Shown one piece after another: positions 23,327-35,138 of a stretch of 64,000 nt of DNA (positions within the stretch are counted from its first letter, which is position 1; every line of letters starts with the position of its first letter). Source of the stretch: Magicicada septendecula (taxonomy: Eukaryota; Arthropoda; Insecta; Hemiptera; Cicadidae). The notes beneath the pieces were generated by a model. The model did not search any database. It was not told where the DNA came from and saw only the letters and a list, made by a program, of their open reading frames with translations. The position numbers and the translations under genes are program-made. The stretch spans positions 197,078,134 to 197,142,133 of the forward strand of contig CM068373.1 in NCBI GenBank assembly GCA_034769895.1. The letters run 5' to 3'.

Positions 23327-23366
23327 CAATGAGATTTCTTCTGTTTGGACAGAAGACCTCTCATTG
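23327..23366 (+). promoter_or_regulatory. hairpin before the PPT of element F
   Basis: Outer arms CAATGAGA and TCTCATTG are as in D. The inner stem is different (TCTTCTGT with ACAGAAGA) and closes a TTGG loop. The PPT GAGGGGGTAT and the LTR start (23376) follow. Confidence 0.75.
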
Positions 23367-23375
23367 AGGGGGTAT

Positions 23376-24643
23376 TGTAACGGGCCAAATTTGTGAGTAT
23401 TTTTATTTATTGCATTTTTTGGGTTTTATGAAATATGTGTAAATTTTATTTCCATTGTGAGAGACTCCGAGGTAAGAGCAGTTGTTAACAAAGGCGACGC
23501 AGTAATATCACGTTGTGCAATCGGTAGAAGAATTTACCAAGCCTCATTTCCAAGAACTTTGTTTGTGTGTGACAGCGCGCCCATACGCATTATACATCCA
23601 GGGGCGCGGACCCACGCTACTTGTACCGCAAAGATGGTGATGAGCACATTTTCTGTTTCGCCTCTTTGACTAAGGCGACGGATATGAAACTTTAAGGCCC
23701 GCCTATTTTGTGATGTCGAGCCATAAGCGCCTGAATATCATCGGCGTACAGGACTAAAGTACTGCTATGTATCGTGGGCATAGCCACTAATCTGCAACAA
23801 TTCAGGCTGTGAGCGACAACGAAATTCGTTCACCGGCAGGCATTAATATCCGTCCGCTTAAAACAGACGCTTTGGCCAGTCCACGAGAAACTACAACAGC
23901 CAACAGACATAGTTAGTGCCACTCGGGCCCGGTCGGGTAGAACTTTTTAAATATGAATAACTCAGTGTAGTAACGCCTTAATACCGACCGGGACCCGCGT
24001 AATTAACGGATGGAACAAGTGTACAACTGGTGACGAACGACGGACAATAGAACAGAAATAACGGGCAGTTAACTCGGGCAGCGAAAGCACGTGGTCGGAC
24101 GGGATCGCGACAGTGACAGTGAATAATTAAACAAAAAACAAAATTGGTAACAAAAAATAAAATGGGTTTTTAAATGGCGTGAATGCGTGTGTGAGCAAAG
24201 CTGGGCTACCTTATAAGTGTAAGAATTGTATTTTCAATGTAAGAGCTATTTAACCATCAAAATGTGTTTTGTTCTTTTGTGTTTTGGATTAAAGATTTCC
24301 GTATTTCTGTAAGTAAAATATTCATTTCATAACATAAAAATGTGTTAGACTAAGTTATTTCGTCATTACCACTTTCTCATTTCTGTGCTGCAAGATTCGT
24401 CTAAACGTTCCGGGTATCTTCTGAATTATTATTGGGGGTGGTCAGATTGCTAAATTGTCCCGTTTTTAATAAGGTAAAGTGTGTAAGTTTTCGATATTTT
24501 AATCTATAAAAATATCGTGGCGACTCTGGTCTTCTGACAAAATTTAATACGAGGTAAGTAGTTGAGAATGAGTACAGGTAAGTCCTGGCAGTATTTATCT
24601 ATTTAATTTATTAATATATTTCGATCTATTTTATTACATTACA
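23376..24643 (+). repeat. 3' LTR of element F
   Basis: TGTAACGGGCC to ACATTACA, 1268 bp, followed by the TSD CTAT. Confidence 0.9.
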
Positions 24644-24674
24644 CTATGGGCTAAATAATGGTTATGCACATTAC

Positions 24675-24734
24675 CTTTTCAGTCTCAGCCTCTTCTGAAT
24701 CTGCTTCTTTCTTTACACTGACCGTTAAGACATC
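24675..24734 (-). CDS. host mini-exon b1 (20 codons)
   Basis: Flanked on the minus strand by a TTTGTAG acceptor and a GTAATG donor. It encodes DVLTVSVKKEADSEEAETEK, 60 bases with no stop. It contains VKKE, a match to the psi-K-x-E sumoylation consensus, followed by an acidic patch. It is the last recognisable exon of the array in transcription order. Confidence 0.65.
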
Positions 24735-25673
24735 CTACAAATAACTAGGACTTACAATTTACTTTTATACAAATTCATTACCATTATACGAGAATGCTTT
24801 ATAAGAGGCTGTAAAGGAAACCATAAAGATGTTGAAGACCATAATAACATTTCATGGTGAGTATAAGCGTTAAGAGTTACTGATGGTATGGTTTCTACTC
24901 ACAGAAAACAAGGTAAATTAAGAACACTACTGAATATTATAAAAAATTATTAGGGGGAAAGGAGAATCAGGAACATAAATAGGTAAATATTAAAACTGGT
25001 AAAGATAACTGAGAGGAATCAGTGTCAGAGCACAAGCCAAATGGAGAAACAAATTTGCTACTGTCAAATGCTGGAGTCTAAATTAAGAAGAAATTCCTCA
25101 AATTATATGTTTGCAGCATGCTATTATAGAAGCTGCATGTGAAACCTAGACAATAGGGAAAAGTGTAAGACACAACCACAACATTTGAAAACTGCTGCTG
25201 TAGGAGAATATTAAAAATATACCGGATGGACAAAGTAATTAGAAAACACAAATGAACAGGTTCTGGAAACAATGGGTGAATGGAGAGGTTTGTGAAGATG
25301 AGACAGTGTGGTGGGTTACTATTGGTTGAGACCCAGTAACGACTTTGCTGATGGGCGCCCAGTGAGTGGGAAGTACTGCAGAGGTAGGCAGAGACTAGAG
25401 TACCCAGGTTGACTGTTCACTTGTGGGATGCTGTAAGCTCATGAGCAGCTGTAAAGCAACATGTTGGTCTGCAGTATTGTTAATTACAGTCATGTAAACA
25501 AAAAAAAAAGGAAAGTCAATTTTGTCTGTTGGAAAGGTATGACTTGATTTTCTGAGTGGCTAAGAGAATTTTGTTAAGAGATTATCATGGATGTGCCATG
25601 ATACAACAATGCTGTAAATTATAACAATAAATGCTTAGCCTACTTTAAACAAATTTATAAGTATGTATAATAC

Positions 25674-25766
25674 CTGATCAACAAACTGTTCATTCTCTTC
25701 TTTGATGATTTCTTCTTTTACATGCAGTTCTCCTTTTATGACAGAATTTATAACTAGGAATACATC
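25674..25766 (-). CDS. host mini-exon a1 (31 codons)
   Basis: TTGCAG acceptor, GTATTA donor, 93 bases, open. It encodes a peptide starting DVFLVINSVIKGEL and ending ENEQFVDQ, with VKEE and IKEE in between, both psi-K-x-E matches. It shares the opening DV with the b-type exon and is a multiple of three long, so exon gain or loss keeps the frame. Confidence 0.65.
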
Positions 25767-26120
25767 CTGCAAATTGAACAATTATAAAATTTACTTTGTC
25801 TTCTCAGTGATTTATAGAGTACTATATAAAGAGGTGATCAGTACTAAATATGAAATATATAGAATAACCAATCAATTTTTGCAATAAATATCCATACTCT
25901 GTACCTACATGGTGTGTGCGCGCACGCGCTCACACGAGTGTGCGATTTTACTTACTTAATCTCATGTAGTTTATATGTATACAACACCATGATACAGTGT
26001 GTGTATTGTTGATTTTTAATTACATATCTGCAAACGAATGTGATCCAAATCACTAGTGGTACATAACACGGAACAACCTAACACATTAGCTATGGGCTAA
26101 ATAATGGTTATGCACATAAC

Positions 26121-26180
26121 CTGTTCAGTCTCAGCCTCTTTTGGATCTGCTTCTATCTTTACACTGACTGTTAAAACATC
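26121..26180 (-). CDS. host mini-exon b2 (20 codons)
   Basis: The second b copy, with a TTTGTAG acceptor and GTTATG donor. It encodes DVLTVSVKIEADPKEAETEQ. VKIE keeps the psi-K-x-E pattern despite amino acid changes from b1 and b3. Confidence 0.65.
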
Positions 26181-27196
26181 CTACAAATAACAAGGAATTA
26201 AAATTTACTTTTATACAAATTCAATACCATTATACGAGAATGCTTTATAAGAGGCTGTCAAGGAAACCATAAAGATGTTCAAGACCGTAATAACATTTCA
26301 TGGAGAGTATAAGAGTTAAGAGTTACTGATGTTAAGAGTTAAGAGTTACTGATGATATGGTTTCTACTCACAGAAAACAAGGTAAATTAATAACACTACT
26401 GAATATTATAAAAAATTATTAGGGGGAATAGGAGTATCAGGAACAAAAATAGGTAAATATTAAAACTGGTAAAGGTAATATTAAAACTGGTACAAATATT
26501 GGATTCTAAATTACGAAGAAATTACTCAAATTATGTTTGCAGCATGCTATTATAGAAGCTGCATGTGAAAACTAGACAATAGGGAAAAGTGAAAGACACA
26601 ACCACAGCATTTGAAAACTGCTGCTGTAGGAGAATATTAAAAATATACTGGATGGACAAGTAATTAGAAAATAAAAATGAACAGGTTCTGGAAACAATGG
26701 GTGAATGCAGAGGTTTGTGAAGTTGAAACAGTGTGGTGGGTCACTATTGGTTGAGACCCAGTAATGACTTTGCTGATGGGCGCCCAGTGGGTGGAAAGTA
26801 CTGCAGAGGAAGGTAGAGACAAGAGTACCCAGGTTGACTGTCCGGTTGTGGGAGGCTGAAAGCTCTTACAGATAAAGTAGGTGGTTCATGAAGAGTCAAA
26901 GAAGAAGAAGATACGAAGAGTCTGAAAAACATGTCAGACACATCAGGTGACACCACATTTGCCTCATGAACAGCTGTAAAGCAACATGTTAGTCTGCAGT
27001 ATTGTTAATTACAGTCATGTAAAAAAAAAAAAAAGGAAAGTCAATTTTGTCTGTTGGAAAGGTATGACTTGATTTTCTGAGTGGCTAAGAGAATGTTGTT
27101 AAGAGATTATCATGGATGTGCCATGATACAACAATGTCGTTCATTATAACAATAAATGCTTGTCACTATAAACAAATTTATAACTATGTATAATAC

Positions 27197-27289
27197 CTGA
27201 TCAACAAACTGTTCATTCTCTTCTATGATGATTTCTTCTTTTACATGCAGTTCTCCTTTTGCGACAGAATTTATAACTAGGAATACATC
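27197..27289 (-). CDS. host mini-exon a2 (31 codons)
   Basis: The second a copy, open over 93 bases with intact splice sites. It encodes DVFLVINSVAKGEL... with VKEE retained; the second motif is changed to IIEE, losing the lysine. Confidence 0.65.
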
Positions 27290-27647
27290 CTGCAAATTGA
27301 ACAAGTATAAAATTTACTTTGTCTTCTCTGTGATTTACAGAGTACTATATAAAGAGGTGATCAGTACTAAATATAAAGTATATAGAATCACCTATCAATT
27401 TTTGCAATAAAAATCCATACTCTGTACCTACATGGTGTGTGTGCACGCACGCGCTTGCACGAGTGTGTGATTTTACTTACTTAATCTCAAGTAGTTTATA
27501 TGTATACAACACTATGATACAGTTTGTGTATTCTGTTGATTTTTAATTACATATCTACAAACGAATGTGATCCAAATCTCTAGTGGTACATGACATGGAA
27601 CAACCTAACACATTAGCTATGGGCTAAATAATGGTTATGCACATTAC

Positions 27648-27707
27648 CTGTTCAGTCTCAACCTCTTCTGAATCTGCTTCTTTCTTTACACTGACCGTTA
27701 AAACATC
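27648..27707 (-). CDS. host mini-exon b3 (20 codons)
   Basis: The third b copy, open, with intact splice sites. It encodes DVLTVSVKKEADSEEVETEQ. It lies left of the element E insertion. Confidence 0.65.
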
Positions 27708-28395
27708 CTACAAATAACAAGGAAATAAAATTTTCTTTTATACAAATTCATTACCATTATACTAGAATGCTTTATAAGAGGCTGTAAAGGAAACCATAAA
27801 TATGTTCAAGACCATGATAACATTTCATGGAGAGTATAAGAGTTAAGAGTTACTGATGTTAAGAGTTAAGAGTTACTGATGATATGGTTTCTACTCACAG
27901 AAAACAAGGTAAATTAATAACACTACTGAATATTATAAAAAATTATTAGGGGGAAAGGGGAATCAGGAAGAAAAATAGGTAAATATTAAAACTGGTAAAG
28001 ATAACTGAGAGGAATCAGTGTCAGAGCACAGGCCAAATGGAGAAACAAATTTGCTAATGTCAAATACTGGATTCTAAATTAAGAAGAAATTCCTCAAATT
28101 ATATGTTTGCAGCATGCTATTATAGAAGCTGCATGTGAAACCTAGACAATAGGGAAAAGTGAAATACACAACCACAACATTTGAAAACTGCTGCTGTAGA
28201 ATATTAAAAATATACTGGATGGACAAAGTAATTAGAAAACAATAAGGTACAGGTTCTGGAAACAATGGGTGAATGGAGAGGTTTGTGAAGATGAGACAGT
28301 GTGGTGGGTCACTATTGGTTCAGGCCCAGTAATGACTTTGCTGATGGGCGCCCAGTGAGTGGGAAGTACTGCAGAGGAAGGCAGAGACTAGAGTA

Positions 28396-29597
28396 TTAAC
28401 GTGCCGATTTCATGGGATTTCATTTTATTAAATTTTTTGGGGTTTTATTAAAATATTTGTAAATTTTATTTCCAACTATGACTAGGCCACGTGTTGTACG
28501 GTAATACCAGTGTTGTAACAGAGGCGAAATACGTCTCGGCAGTTGTGCAATCAGTACAGAAGAATGCACCAAGCCTCAGTTTCCAAGAACTTTGAGAGGA
28601 TGTGGCCGTGCGCTCTTATGCATCACACGAGCATGCGCGCGGACTGACGCCGGTGTGAAGCACAAAAGATGGCTAAGAGTAACAATTTCTGTTCACTTAG
28701 TTTACCATGCTGGCGGATGTAAAGCCTAAGTCCCGCCTATCTTGTGACGTCAGCCAGTGCCGAGGGAATATCTTATATGATCAGCACACAAACAACTGTA
28801 TGGGTGGAATAGGACATGCAAGCGACGACGAACCATGAGGCCTTGTTTTCCACCCAGAGAGACGAAATTGAGTTGGCCGTGAAACAGAGACGCTTCTCCC
28901 CAGTTCACTAACAGACGCTGACAGTGTTGTGCGGGCCCGGTCGGACGAACTTTATAAAATGTGAACAATCAGTATAATACCGTTTTAATACCGACCGGGA
29001 CCCAAGGAATTAATAGATAATAGACGTACTACATTTGTTAACTGATGAAACGAAGTTGGAAATAGACAAGTTAACGGCAACGAATCGGGTGAACAAAAAA
29101 CCACGTGTTTGGCCGGAATCGCGACAGTGAACTATTCGATACTAAAATGAAGTTATAAAAATTAAAATAAGGGTTTTTTTTTGGGTTTTAATAAAGAGTG
29201 AGAGTGAGAGTGTGTGTGTAAAAATGCAGGCTGGGCAGTCTGAATGATATAGAATAAGGTAATAAGCCAGTAAAATAAGATAGAATAGAAGTTGTATACA
29301 TGTAACGGAGAACAAGAAGAAGAAATTACTAAAATGCTATGTCATATGCGAAAGCAGGTATAAATTTGCCAATATTTAAAAAATTAAAAGATCATGAATT
29401 CTCTTCATTCAAACAAAATGTGTTAGAATAATTATTTCGTAACCTCACACTGTTTCTGACCTCGCTTTTGAAAGAACCTTGGGACCCGAGAAAGATCGAA
29501 ATATTGGTAAGTACGAATTATGAACAACTAAAAAATGTAAATCAATTTGACGCCCAGAACAAGGGACATTAGTTACTTAACAATTTGTATTTATACA
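28396..29597 (+). repeat. 5' LTR of element E
   Basis: Ends ATTTATACA. A splice donor GTAAGT is at 29507-29512. About 50 bases before the end there is an internal PBS-like TGACGCCCAGAACAAGGGAC, the same as in the right LTR. Confidence 0.9.
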
Positions 29598-29599
29598 AA

Positions 29600-29619
29600 T
29601 GGCTGCCCGAACTATGGAC
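29600..29619 (+). other. primer binding site of element E
   Basis: TGGCTGCCCGAACTATGGAC, two bases after the LTR. Lysine-tRNA (UUU) type, close to TGGCGCCCGAACAGGGAC. Confidence 0.65.
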
Positions 29620-29821
29620 ATTATATAAAATATTTATATAAATAAGCCAGAATTCAGAAACAGAGTGGGTATCGAAAGAGTAGATAATACGTAAAAATAA
29701 GGTTATGTTGTGACTACATGTGGTAGAAAATAGTACAATAATTTTATATATAATAAGATTGTATAATATTTATTACACGGAACAAATTTTTGAAAGAAAT
29801 ATTTAAACAAATTTTTTTAAA

Positions 29822-30964
29822 ATGGCAGATAACGAGAATGTCAGCCTAACTGACAGTGCAAATGAAAGCCAAACAAGTGTAACTGAATCGCAAATTATGA
29901 GTGAGAGTGTTCACTCAACGCCAGTCCCGACTAACAGGGCTGAAGAAAATCAAATAATGAAAATGATGCAGACGCTTTTTAATACACAGAATAATAAGTT
30001 TGATGAGAAATTTAGTAAACTTGATGAAAAATTTAGAGAACAGAAAAAGGATTTTAATGAAATAAAAAATGAGATCAAAAAACGGAATGATCATTTTGAG
30101 AAACAGTTTGACGAGAGATTAAGGCAGATAAGGAATAATAAGGTAAGTAGCGGTGATAATACGACGAAAAATAAGGGTAACATGGTGAGTAATAATGATA
30201 ATTTAAATAATGGGTTTACAAGTAATAACAACGATAATACAAATAAAAATATGGTATTAGAAAATGATAGTGTAGATGTTGATAGTGATAACGAAACTGT
30301 AGAAAGAGTAGAAGTTGATAATAAGATGTTTGTGTGTGATGAATCGGAGAGAGAGAGTAGAAAGAATTTACAGGTAGAGTGGATGCAGGTGGTAGATTTT
30401 TCCCATAATGTTGTAGTGGGGGGTGAAGAAATGGCTTCACGTGAGTATTTGGAAGACGATAGGTCTGCAAATAAATTTCCCTGGGTTTTTTGTGCACTTC
30501 ATAGGTGGTGCCGTAATGATAAGTTAGTGTCCCCTGATTTTGAGAGAGAGAGTGTAGCTTGGCATGATGGTGAGGAATGCTTTGAGAGAGAGAGAAAGAG
30601 AGAAATAGAGATATTTAAAGTAAAGAGAAATTATGAAGAATTCGTAGAAAGGTTAGGCGGAGAGAGAAGTAATAATAATAATTACTTACCGTATAGTGAA
30701 ACTGAGATAGCAGTAGATGATGTTACCGATGATAATATAACTCACCTGATTTTAACAGAATATAATAACGGCGACAGGACTATACTCGAGCGTGACCAGG
30801 TACATGAGAGAATGATATGGAATAATCATATTAATTCAAATGACGTTGTAGAAGAATATGATAAGATAGATAATAATTATATTGATAATCACGAGATAGT
30901 GTATTCAATAGTAAATGAATGGTATAATCATAAGATTAGACTATTATTCGACGATGGAGGGTGA
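29822..30964 (+). CDS. coiled-coil Gag-like protein of element E (ends DDGG)
   Basis: An intact 380-residue ORF starting MADNENVSLTD. Residues about 58-110 form a coiled coil with FDEKFSKLDEKF heptads, then an Asn/Gly-rich linker to about 150, then an acidic C-terminal domain with many Glu/Arg pairs (ESERESRK, FEREREREIE-like text). It ends IRLLFDDGG at TGA. It is clearly related to the F protein at the N-terminus and, more weakly, to D and F in the C-terminal domain. I see no zinc knuckle and no protease. The function is unknown. It is one of two uninterrupted copies of this ORF in the window, the other being in D. Confidence 0.75.
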   Translation: MADNENVSLTDSANESQTSVTESQIMSESVHSTPVPTNRAEENQIMKMMQTLFNTQNNKFDEKFSKLDEKFREQKKDFNEIKNEIKKRNDHFEKQFDERLRQIRNNKVSSGDNTTKNKGNMVSNNDNLNNGFTSNNNDNTNKNMVLENDSVDVDSDNETVERVEVDNKMFVCDESERESRKNLQVEWMQVVDFSHNVVVGGEEMASREYLEDDRSANKFPWVFCALHRWCRNDKLVSPDFERESVAWHDGEECFERERKREIEIFKVKRNYEEFVERLGGERSNNNNYLPYSETEIAVDDVTDDNITHLILTEYNNGDRTILERDQVHERMIWNNHINSNDVVEEYDKIDNNYIDNHEIVYSIVNEWYNHKIRLLFDDGG

Positions 30965-33429
30965 TTGTTTATTGTTTATGAACATTTAATTATATGAATA
31001 ATGTGGTTTTGAAGTGCATTGTCTTATGAAACGATCTGTGGTTGATGATAACAAATAATAAGTTGGACTGTATATTCTATGTGTTGATGTCATATGTTAA
31101 AGGTATTTGTGTACTACAGTATGGTATACTATGTGTTATGTAAACAATGTGTATATATAGAAGAAATGGATAACAGTAATTATCAATTAAATTAAATTTG
31201 CAATTAATCAGTATAAATTAATAATAATTATAAAATTTGACAGACTAAATAAGCGATGGAAGTAATTGTGAACTTTTAAATAATTGAATTAAATAATTGA
31301 AGATTAATTACTTAATTAAGGTTGTACAAAAGAAAGTTTGATAATGAAGTGAAATGATTTTATGAAATTAAGATTCTATAATGATTAGTAGATGATTAAA
31401 CAGATCATATGTTCAATTTGAGGTATATTATTATAAGGGGAGAAGTGATGAATTTTCTAATGATTATATCAAGGTAAAATGTTGAAAAAAGGATTTGGGT
31501 GATAATGAAATAAGGCAGGTGAGTTAAGCAGAATTAAAGTAAATGGGAGAGGAATAAAAATTTTGAAATACTGGTAACACACAAAAATAGTGTTAGATAT
31601 TTAGGGACACAGTGGTTAGCGATTATATGTAGAGAGATGAGTAATGTGAATGGTAAATATATTTGTTAATGATGATATTTTGTAGTAAGGATGAGGTGGT
31701 AAGGAGTGACCGGCGTGCGGCGTGGCGATCAACCAGCGTGCGGCGTTGTGGCAAGTGATAGAGTAGTTTAAGGGAGTGTTTGCGGATATTTTGGAGGGGC
31801 AAAGGGTTAGGTATGTATATAGCCAGGTTGGGAACACACATCCTAGTACAAAGATGAGCGGTGCCAGAGGTAAGTGGAATTAGTGAAGGTATTTATAATT
31901 GAGAGATTGGTGTCATAAGTTGTTAATACTGGTTGTTAGTAGTAAGAAAGGGAGTAAGATGATAAATGTCTATTCGACTGAAAGCATAGAGAATACAGGT
32001 GTCACCCAGACTAATCAATGATTAAAAGGTGAAGAGTTAAGTAGAAAATTCATAGTAGAAAGGTAATCAGAGATGAAATATAATGTAACATGAATGGTAA
32101 TAATAAATTTGAATTTTTGTGAAGAAGTAAATGATAGATAATTGATGGTGAATTAATAAAAGTTCAATTGAGTAAAATGTAAAATGTTTATAATTGTTAT
32201 ACGCAATTTTAAAGATGTAGGGTGTGTAGATTTTGACCAAAGTTAAATGTGATTTGGTTAGTTTAATGTAATAATCGCAATGTTAATTATAAAGGTATAC
32301 AGGCCAAGTGGCAGATCAAGTTAGTATAAACAATTAAATCACCCAAAGTAATGGAAATTGAGAATAGTAAAGAAAAGAGATTTATAGTAAAAATATAAAA
32401 ATTTTGATTGAAACTAGTGACAATTTTGATAGAGTTTGAAAATAATGTAAAGTTAGAAAGTGTTTATTTCGAATAATTTAAATATCAATTTGATTGTTAA
32501 TTATAATAATATTTTGTTATTTTAATGTTTATTTATTGTGTTTTTGTATTTAAAGATAGAATTTTACAGGTGTTCAATGTATTTTCAGATGTAACTTATA
32601 TATAACGTATGTAGGTCAAGGTTCTTGACTTGACCCAGTTTTGGATCAGCTGATAGGTGATGTCATATACTAGACATGTTTAGCAAGGAAGTAAAGGCAA
32701 TTTTGCTTTTAATTAATTTGGATAAATTTAAAGAATTTTAATTTTGAAAAAATATATTTTAATAAATTTAATTTTTTTTTTGAATTTAAGGTTTTTTGAA
32801 AAAAAAAAAAAATTTCTTCTTGATTTTGCGCCTGCCATCTAATGGATATTTTGAAATTTGATGATGTTATTGTTTGTATACTAATCGTGTTTTGTTCTTT
32901 TTTATTGAATTGTATTGTTAGGTCATATGTATAATCACATGTTAGGTTAAGGATGTTCCTATTTTAAGAAATGTTCAATTTGTTTATTTTCTAATAACAA
33001 AAAATTAATGAAGAGAATTTTTTAGATAAAAGATGTTAGTTTGATTTTTTTGGATTTTAACTTAAATGAAATGGTATAGCCAAGAATATGTCAATGTCTA
33101 CAGTACATAGTATAAGTGGGTGTGTGAGCCCAGTATCTGCTAAAGGCAGCCCAGTTTGCATATAAGGGGAAACATATCGGTTGAGGATCTGACATGATAT
33201 AAGCCAGGGATTTGGATATATTTTGGGGGAAACATGTTAGAAGGTGAGATGCGCTGTGGTGCGTATCTGTTCGATTTTTCGGTGTTGGGATCTCGCACAG
33301 AGAAGTCCAGTGATCTCGTTCAGATGCGTCCATAGTCGCCGAGCCAGGGGGGTTGTTTAACCATGGAGGTGTAAGAGCAAAAGGGGGTTGTTGGCACCAG
33401 TTCCTCACTGGTCTTCTTAGGGGTTTTAG
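30965..33429 (+). other. non-coding interior of element E
   Basis: About 2.5 kb without a supportable ORF where pol would be expected. The last 900 bases share the TCAAGGTTCTTGACTTGACC, CAGCTGATAGGTGA, AGCCCAGTATCTGC and GTGTTGGGATCTC blocks with F, with reverse-complement counterparts in I. The GGCGCCGGAAAGGG block of D and F is replaced here by a CGGCGTGCGGCGTGG sequence near 31710. Confidence 0.6.
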
Positions 33430-33466
33430 CAATGAGATTTCTTCTGTTTCGGCAGATCTCTCATTG
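33430..33466 (+). promoter_or_regulatory. hairpin before the PPT of element E
   Basis: Outer arms CAATGAGA and TCTCATTG are conserved. The inner stem is shortened on the 3' side (CTG with CAG around a TTTCGG loop). A run of G and then TTAT precede the LTR at 33479. Confidence 0.65.
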
Positions 33467-33478
33467 GGGGGGGGTTAT

Positions 33479-34688
33479 TGTAACGTGCCGATTTCATGGG
33501 ATTTCATTTTATTAAATTTTTTGGGGTTTTATTAAAATATTTGTAAATTTTATTTCCAACTATGACTAGGCCACGTGTTGTACGGTAATACCAGTGTTGT
33601 AACAGAGGCGAAATACGTCTCGGCAGTTGTGCAATCAGTACAGAAGAATGCACCCGGCCTCAGTTTCCAAGAACTTTGAGAGGATGTGGCCGTGCGCTCT
33701 TATGCATCACACGAGCATGCGCGCGGACTGACGCCGGTGTGAAGCACAAAAGATGGCTAAGAGTAACAATTTCTGTTCACTTAGTTTACCATGCTGGTGG
33801 ATGTAAAGCCTAAGTCCCGCCTATCTTGTGATTTCAGCCAGTGCCGAGCGAATATCTTATATGATCAGCACACAAACAACTGTATGGGTGGAATAGGACA
33901 TGCAAGCGACGACGAACCATGAGGCCTTGTTTTCCACCCAGAGAGACGAAATTGAGTTGGCCGTGAAACAGAGACGCTTCTCCCCAGTTCACTAACAGAC
34001 GCTGACAGTGTTGTGCAGGCCCAGTCGGACGAACTTTATAAAATGTGAACAATCAGTATAATACCGTTTTAATACCGACCGGGACCCAAGGAATTAATAG
34101 ATAATAGACGTACATTTGTTAACTGATGAAACGAAGTTGGAAATAGACAAGTTAACGGGCAACGAATCGGGTGAACAAAAACCACGTGTTTGGCCGGAAT
34201 CGCGACCGTGAACTATTCGATACTAAAATGAAGTTATAAAAATTAAAATAATGTTTTTTTTTGGGTTTTAATAAAGAGTGAGAGTGAGAATGTGTGTGTA
34301 AAAATGCAGGCTGGGCAGTCTGAATGATATAGAATAAGGTAAGCCAGTAAAATAAGATAGAATAGAAGTTGTATACATGTAACGGAGAACAAGAAGAAGA
34401 AATTACTAAAATGCTATGTCATATGCGAAAGCAGGTATAAATTTGTAAATATTTAAAAAATTAAAAGATCATGAATTCTCTTCAATCAAACAAAATGTGT
34501 TAGAATAATTATTTTGTAACCTCACACTGTTTCTGACCTCGCTTATGAAAGAACCTTGGGACCCGAGAAAGATCGAAATATTGGTAAGTACGAATTATGA
34601 ACAACTAAAAAATGTAAATCAATTTGTATTTATACAAATGACGCCCAGAACAAGGGACATTAGTTACTTAACAATTTGTATTTATACA
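33479..34688 (+). repeat. 3' LTR of element E
   Basis: TGTAACGTGCC to ATTTATACA, 1210 bp, followed by the TSD AGTA. Confidence 0.9.
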
Positions 34689-35138
34689 AGTACCCAAGTT
34701 GACTGTTCAGTTGTGGGATGCTGTAAGCTCATGAGCAGCTGTAAAGCAACATGTTGGTCTGCAGTATTGTTAATTACTGTCATGTAAACAAAAAAAAAAG
34801 GAAAGTCAATTTTGTCTGTTGGAAAGGTATGACTTGATTTTCTGAGTGGCTAAGAGAATGTTGTTAAGAGATTATCATGGATGTGCCATGATACAACAAT
34901 GCTGTTCATTATAACAATAAATGCTTGTTACTATAATCAAATTTATAACTATGTATAATACCTGATCAACAAACTGTTCATTCTCTTCTTTGATGATTTC
35001 TTGTTTTAAATGCAGTTCTCCTTTTATGGCAGAATTTATAACTAGGAATACATCCTGCAAATTGAACAATTATAAAATTTTTCTTTGTCTTCTCAGTGAT
35101 TTATAGAGTACTATATAAAGAGGTGATCAGTACTAAAA
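34689..35138 (-). repeat. host tandem array, rest of third unit
   Basis: Continues the unit broken by element E. Similarity to the other units stops at about 35138, marking either the array edge or another insertion. Confidence 0.8.
34962..35054 (-). CDS. host mini-exon a3 (31 codons)
   Basis: The third a copy and the first in transcription order. It is open over 93 bases with a TTGCAG acceptor and GTATTA donor. It encodes DVFLVINSAIKGEL... with LKQE and IKEE, both psi-K-x-E matches. Confidence 0.65.

Larger units (their letters stand above)
16152..24643 (+). mobile_element. non-autonomous LTR retrotransposon F
   Basis: LTRs at 16152-17417 and 23376-24643. The TSD CTAT is at 16148-16151 and 24644-24647. 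The empty site can be read from intact array units (AGCTATGGGC at 26094 and 27621). The interior has one ORF related to those of D and E, a Tigger DNA transposon, the shared 3' block, the hairpin and a PPT. No pol is visible. Without the Tigger it is about 6.1 kb, close to D (6.26 kb) and E (6.29 kb). Confidence 0.9.
24644..28395 (-). repeat. host tandem array, about 1.45- and 1.53-kb units
   Basis: Units start GGGCTAAATAATGG at 24648, 26094 and 27621. The third is cut by element E and resumes at 34689. Copies differ by small indels. Unit 2 has about 120 extra bases near 26860-26980. Each unit carries one b-type and one a-type mini-exon on the minus strand, with good splice sites, separated by about 0.9-1.0 kb of intron-like sequence. 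Confidence 0.85.
28396..34688 (+). mobile_element. non-autonomous LTR retrotransposon E
   Basis: LTRs at 28396-29597 and 33479-34688. The TSD AGTA is at 28392-28395 and 34689-34692, inside the third unit of the host array. The empty site is readable from unit 1 (GACTAGAGTACCCAGG, near 25393). It has one ORF, a long non-coding 3' region, a hairpin and a PPT, and no pol. The left LTR has lost the G of its leading TG. Confidence 0.9.

Noticed and set aside
26744..26956. 70-codon minus-strand ORF in the host array
   Set aside because: It overlaps an insertion unique to unit 2 and is not open in the other units, unlike the mini-exons.
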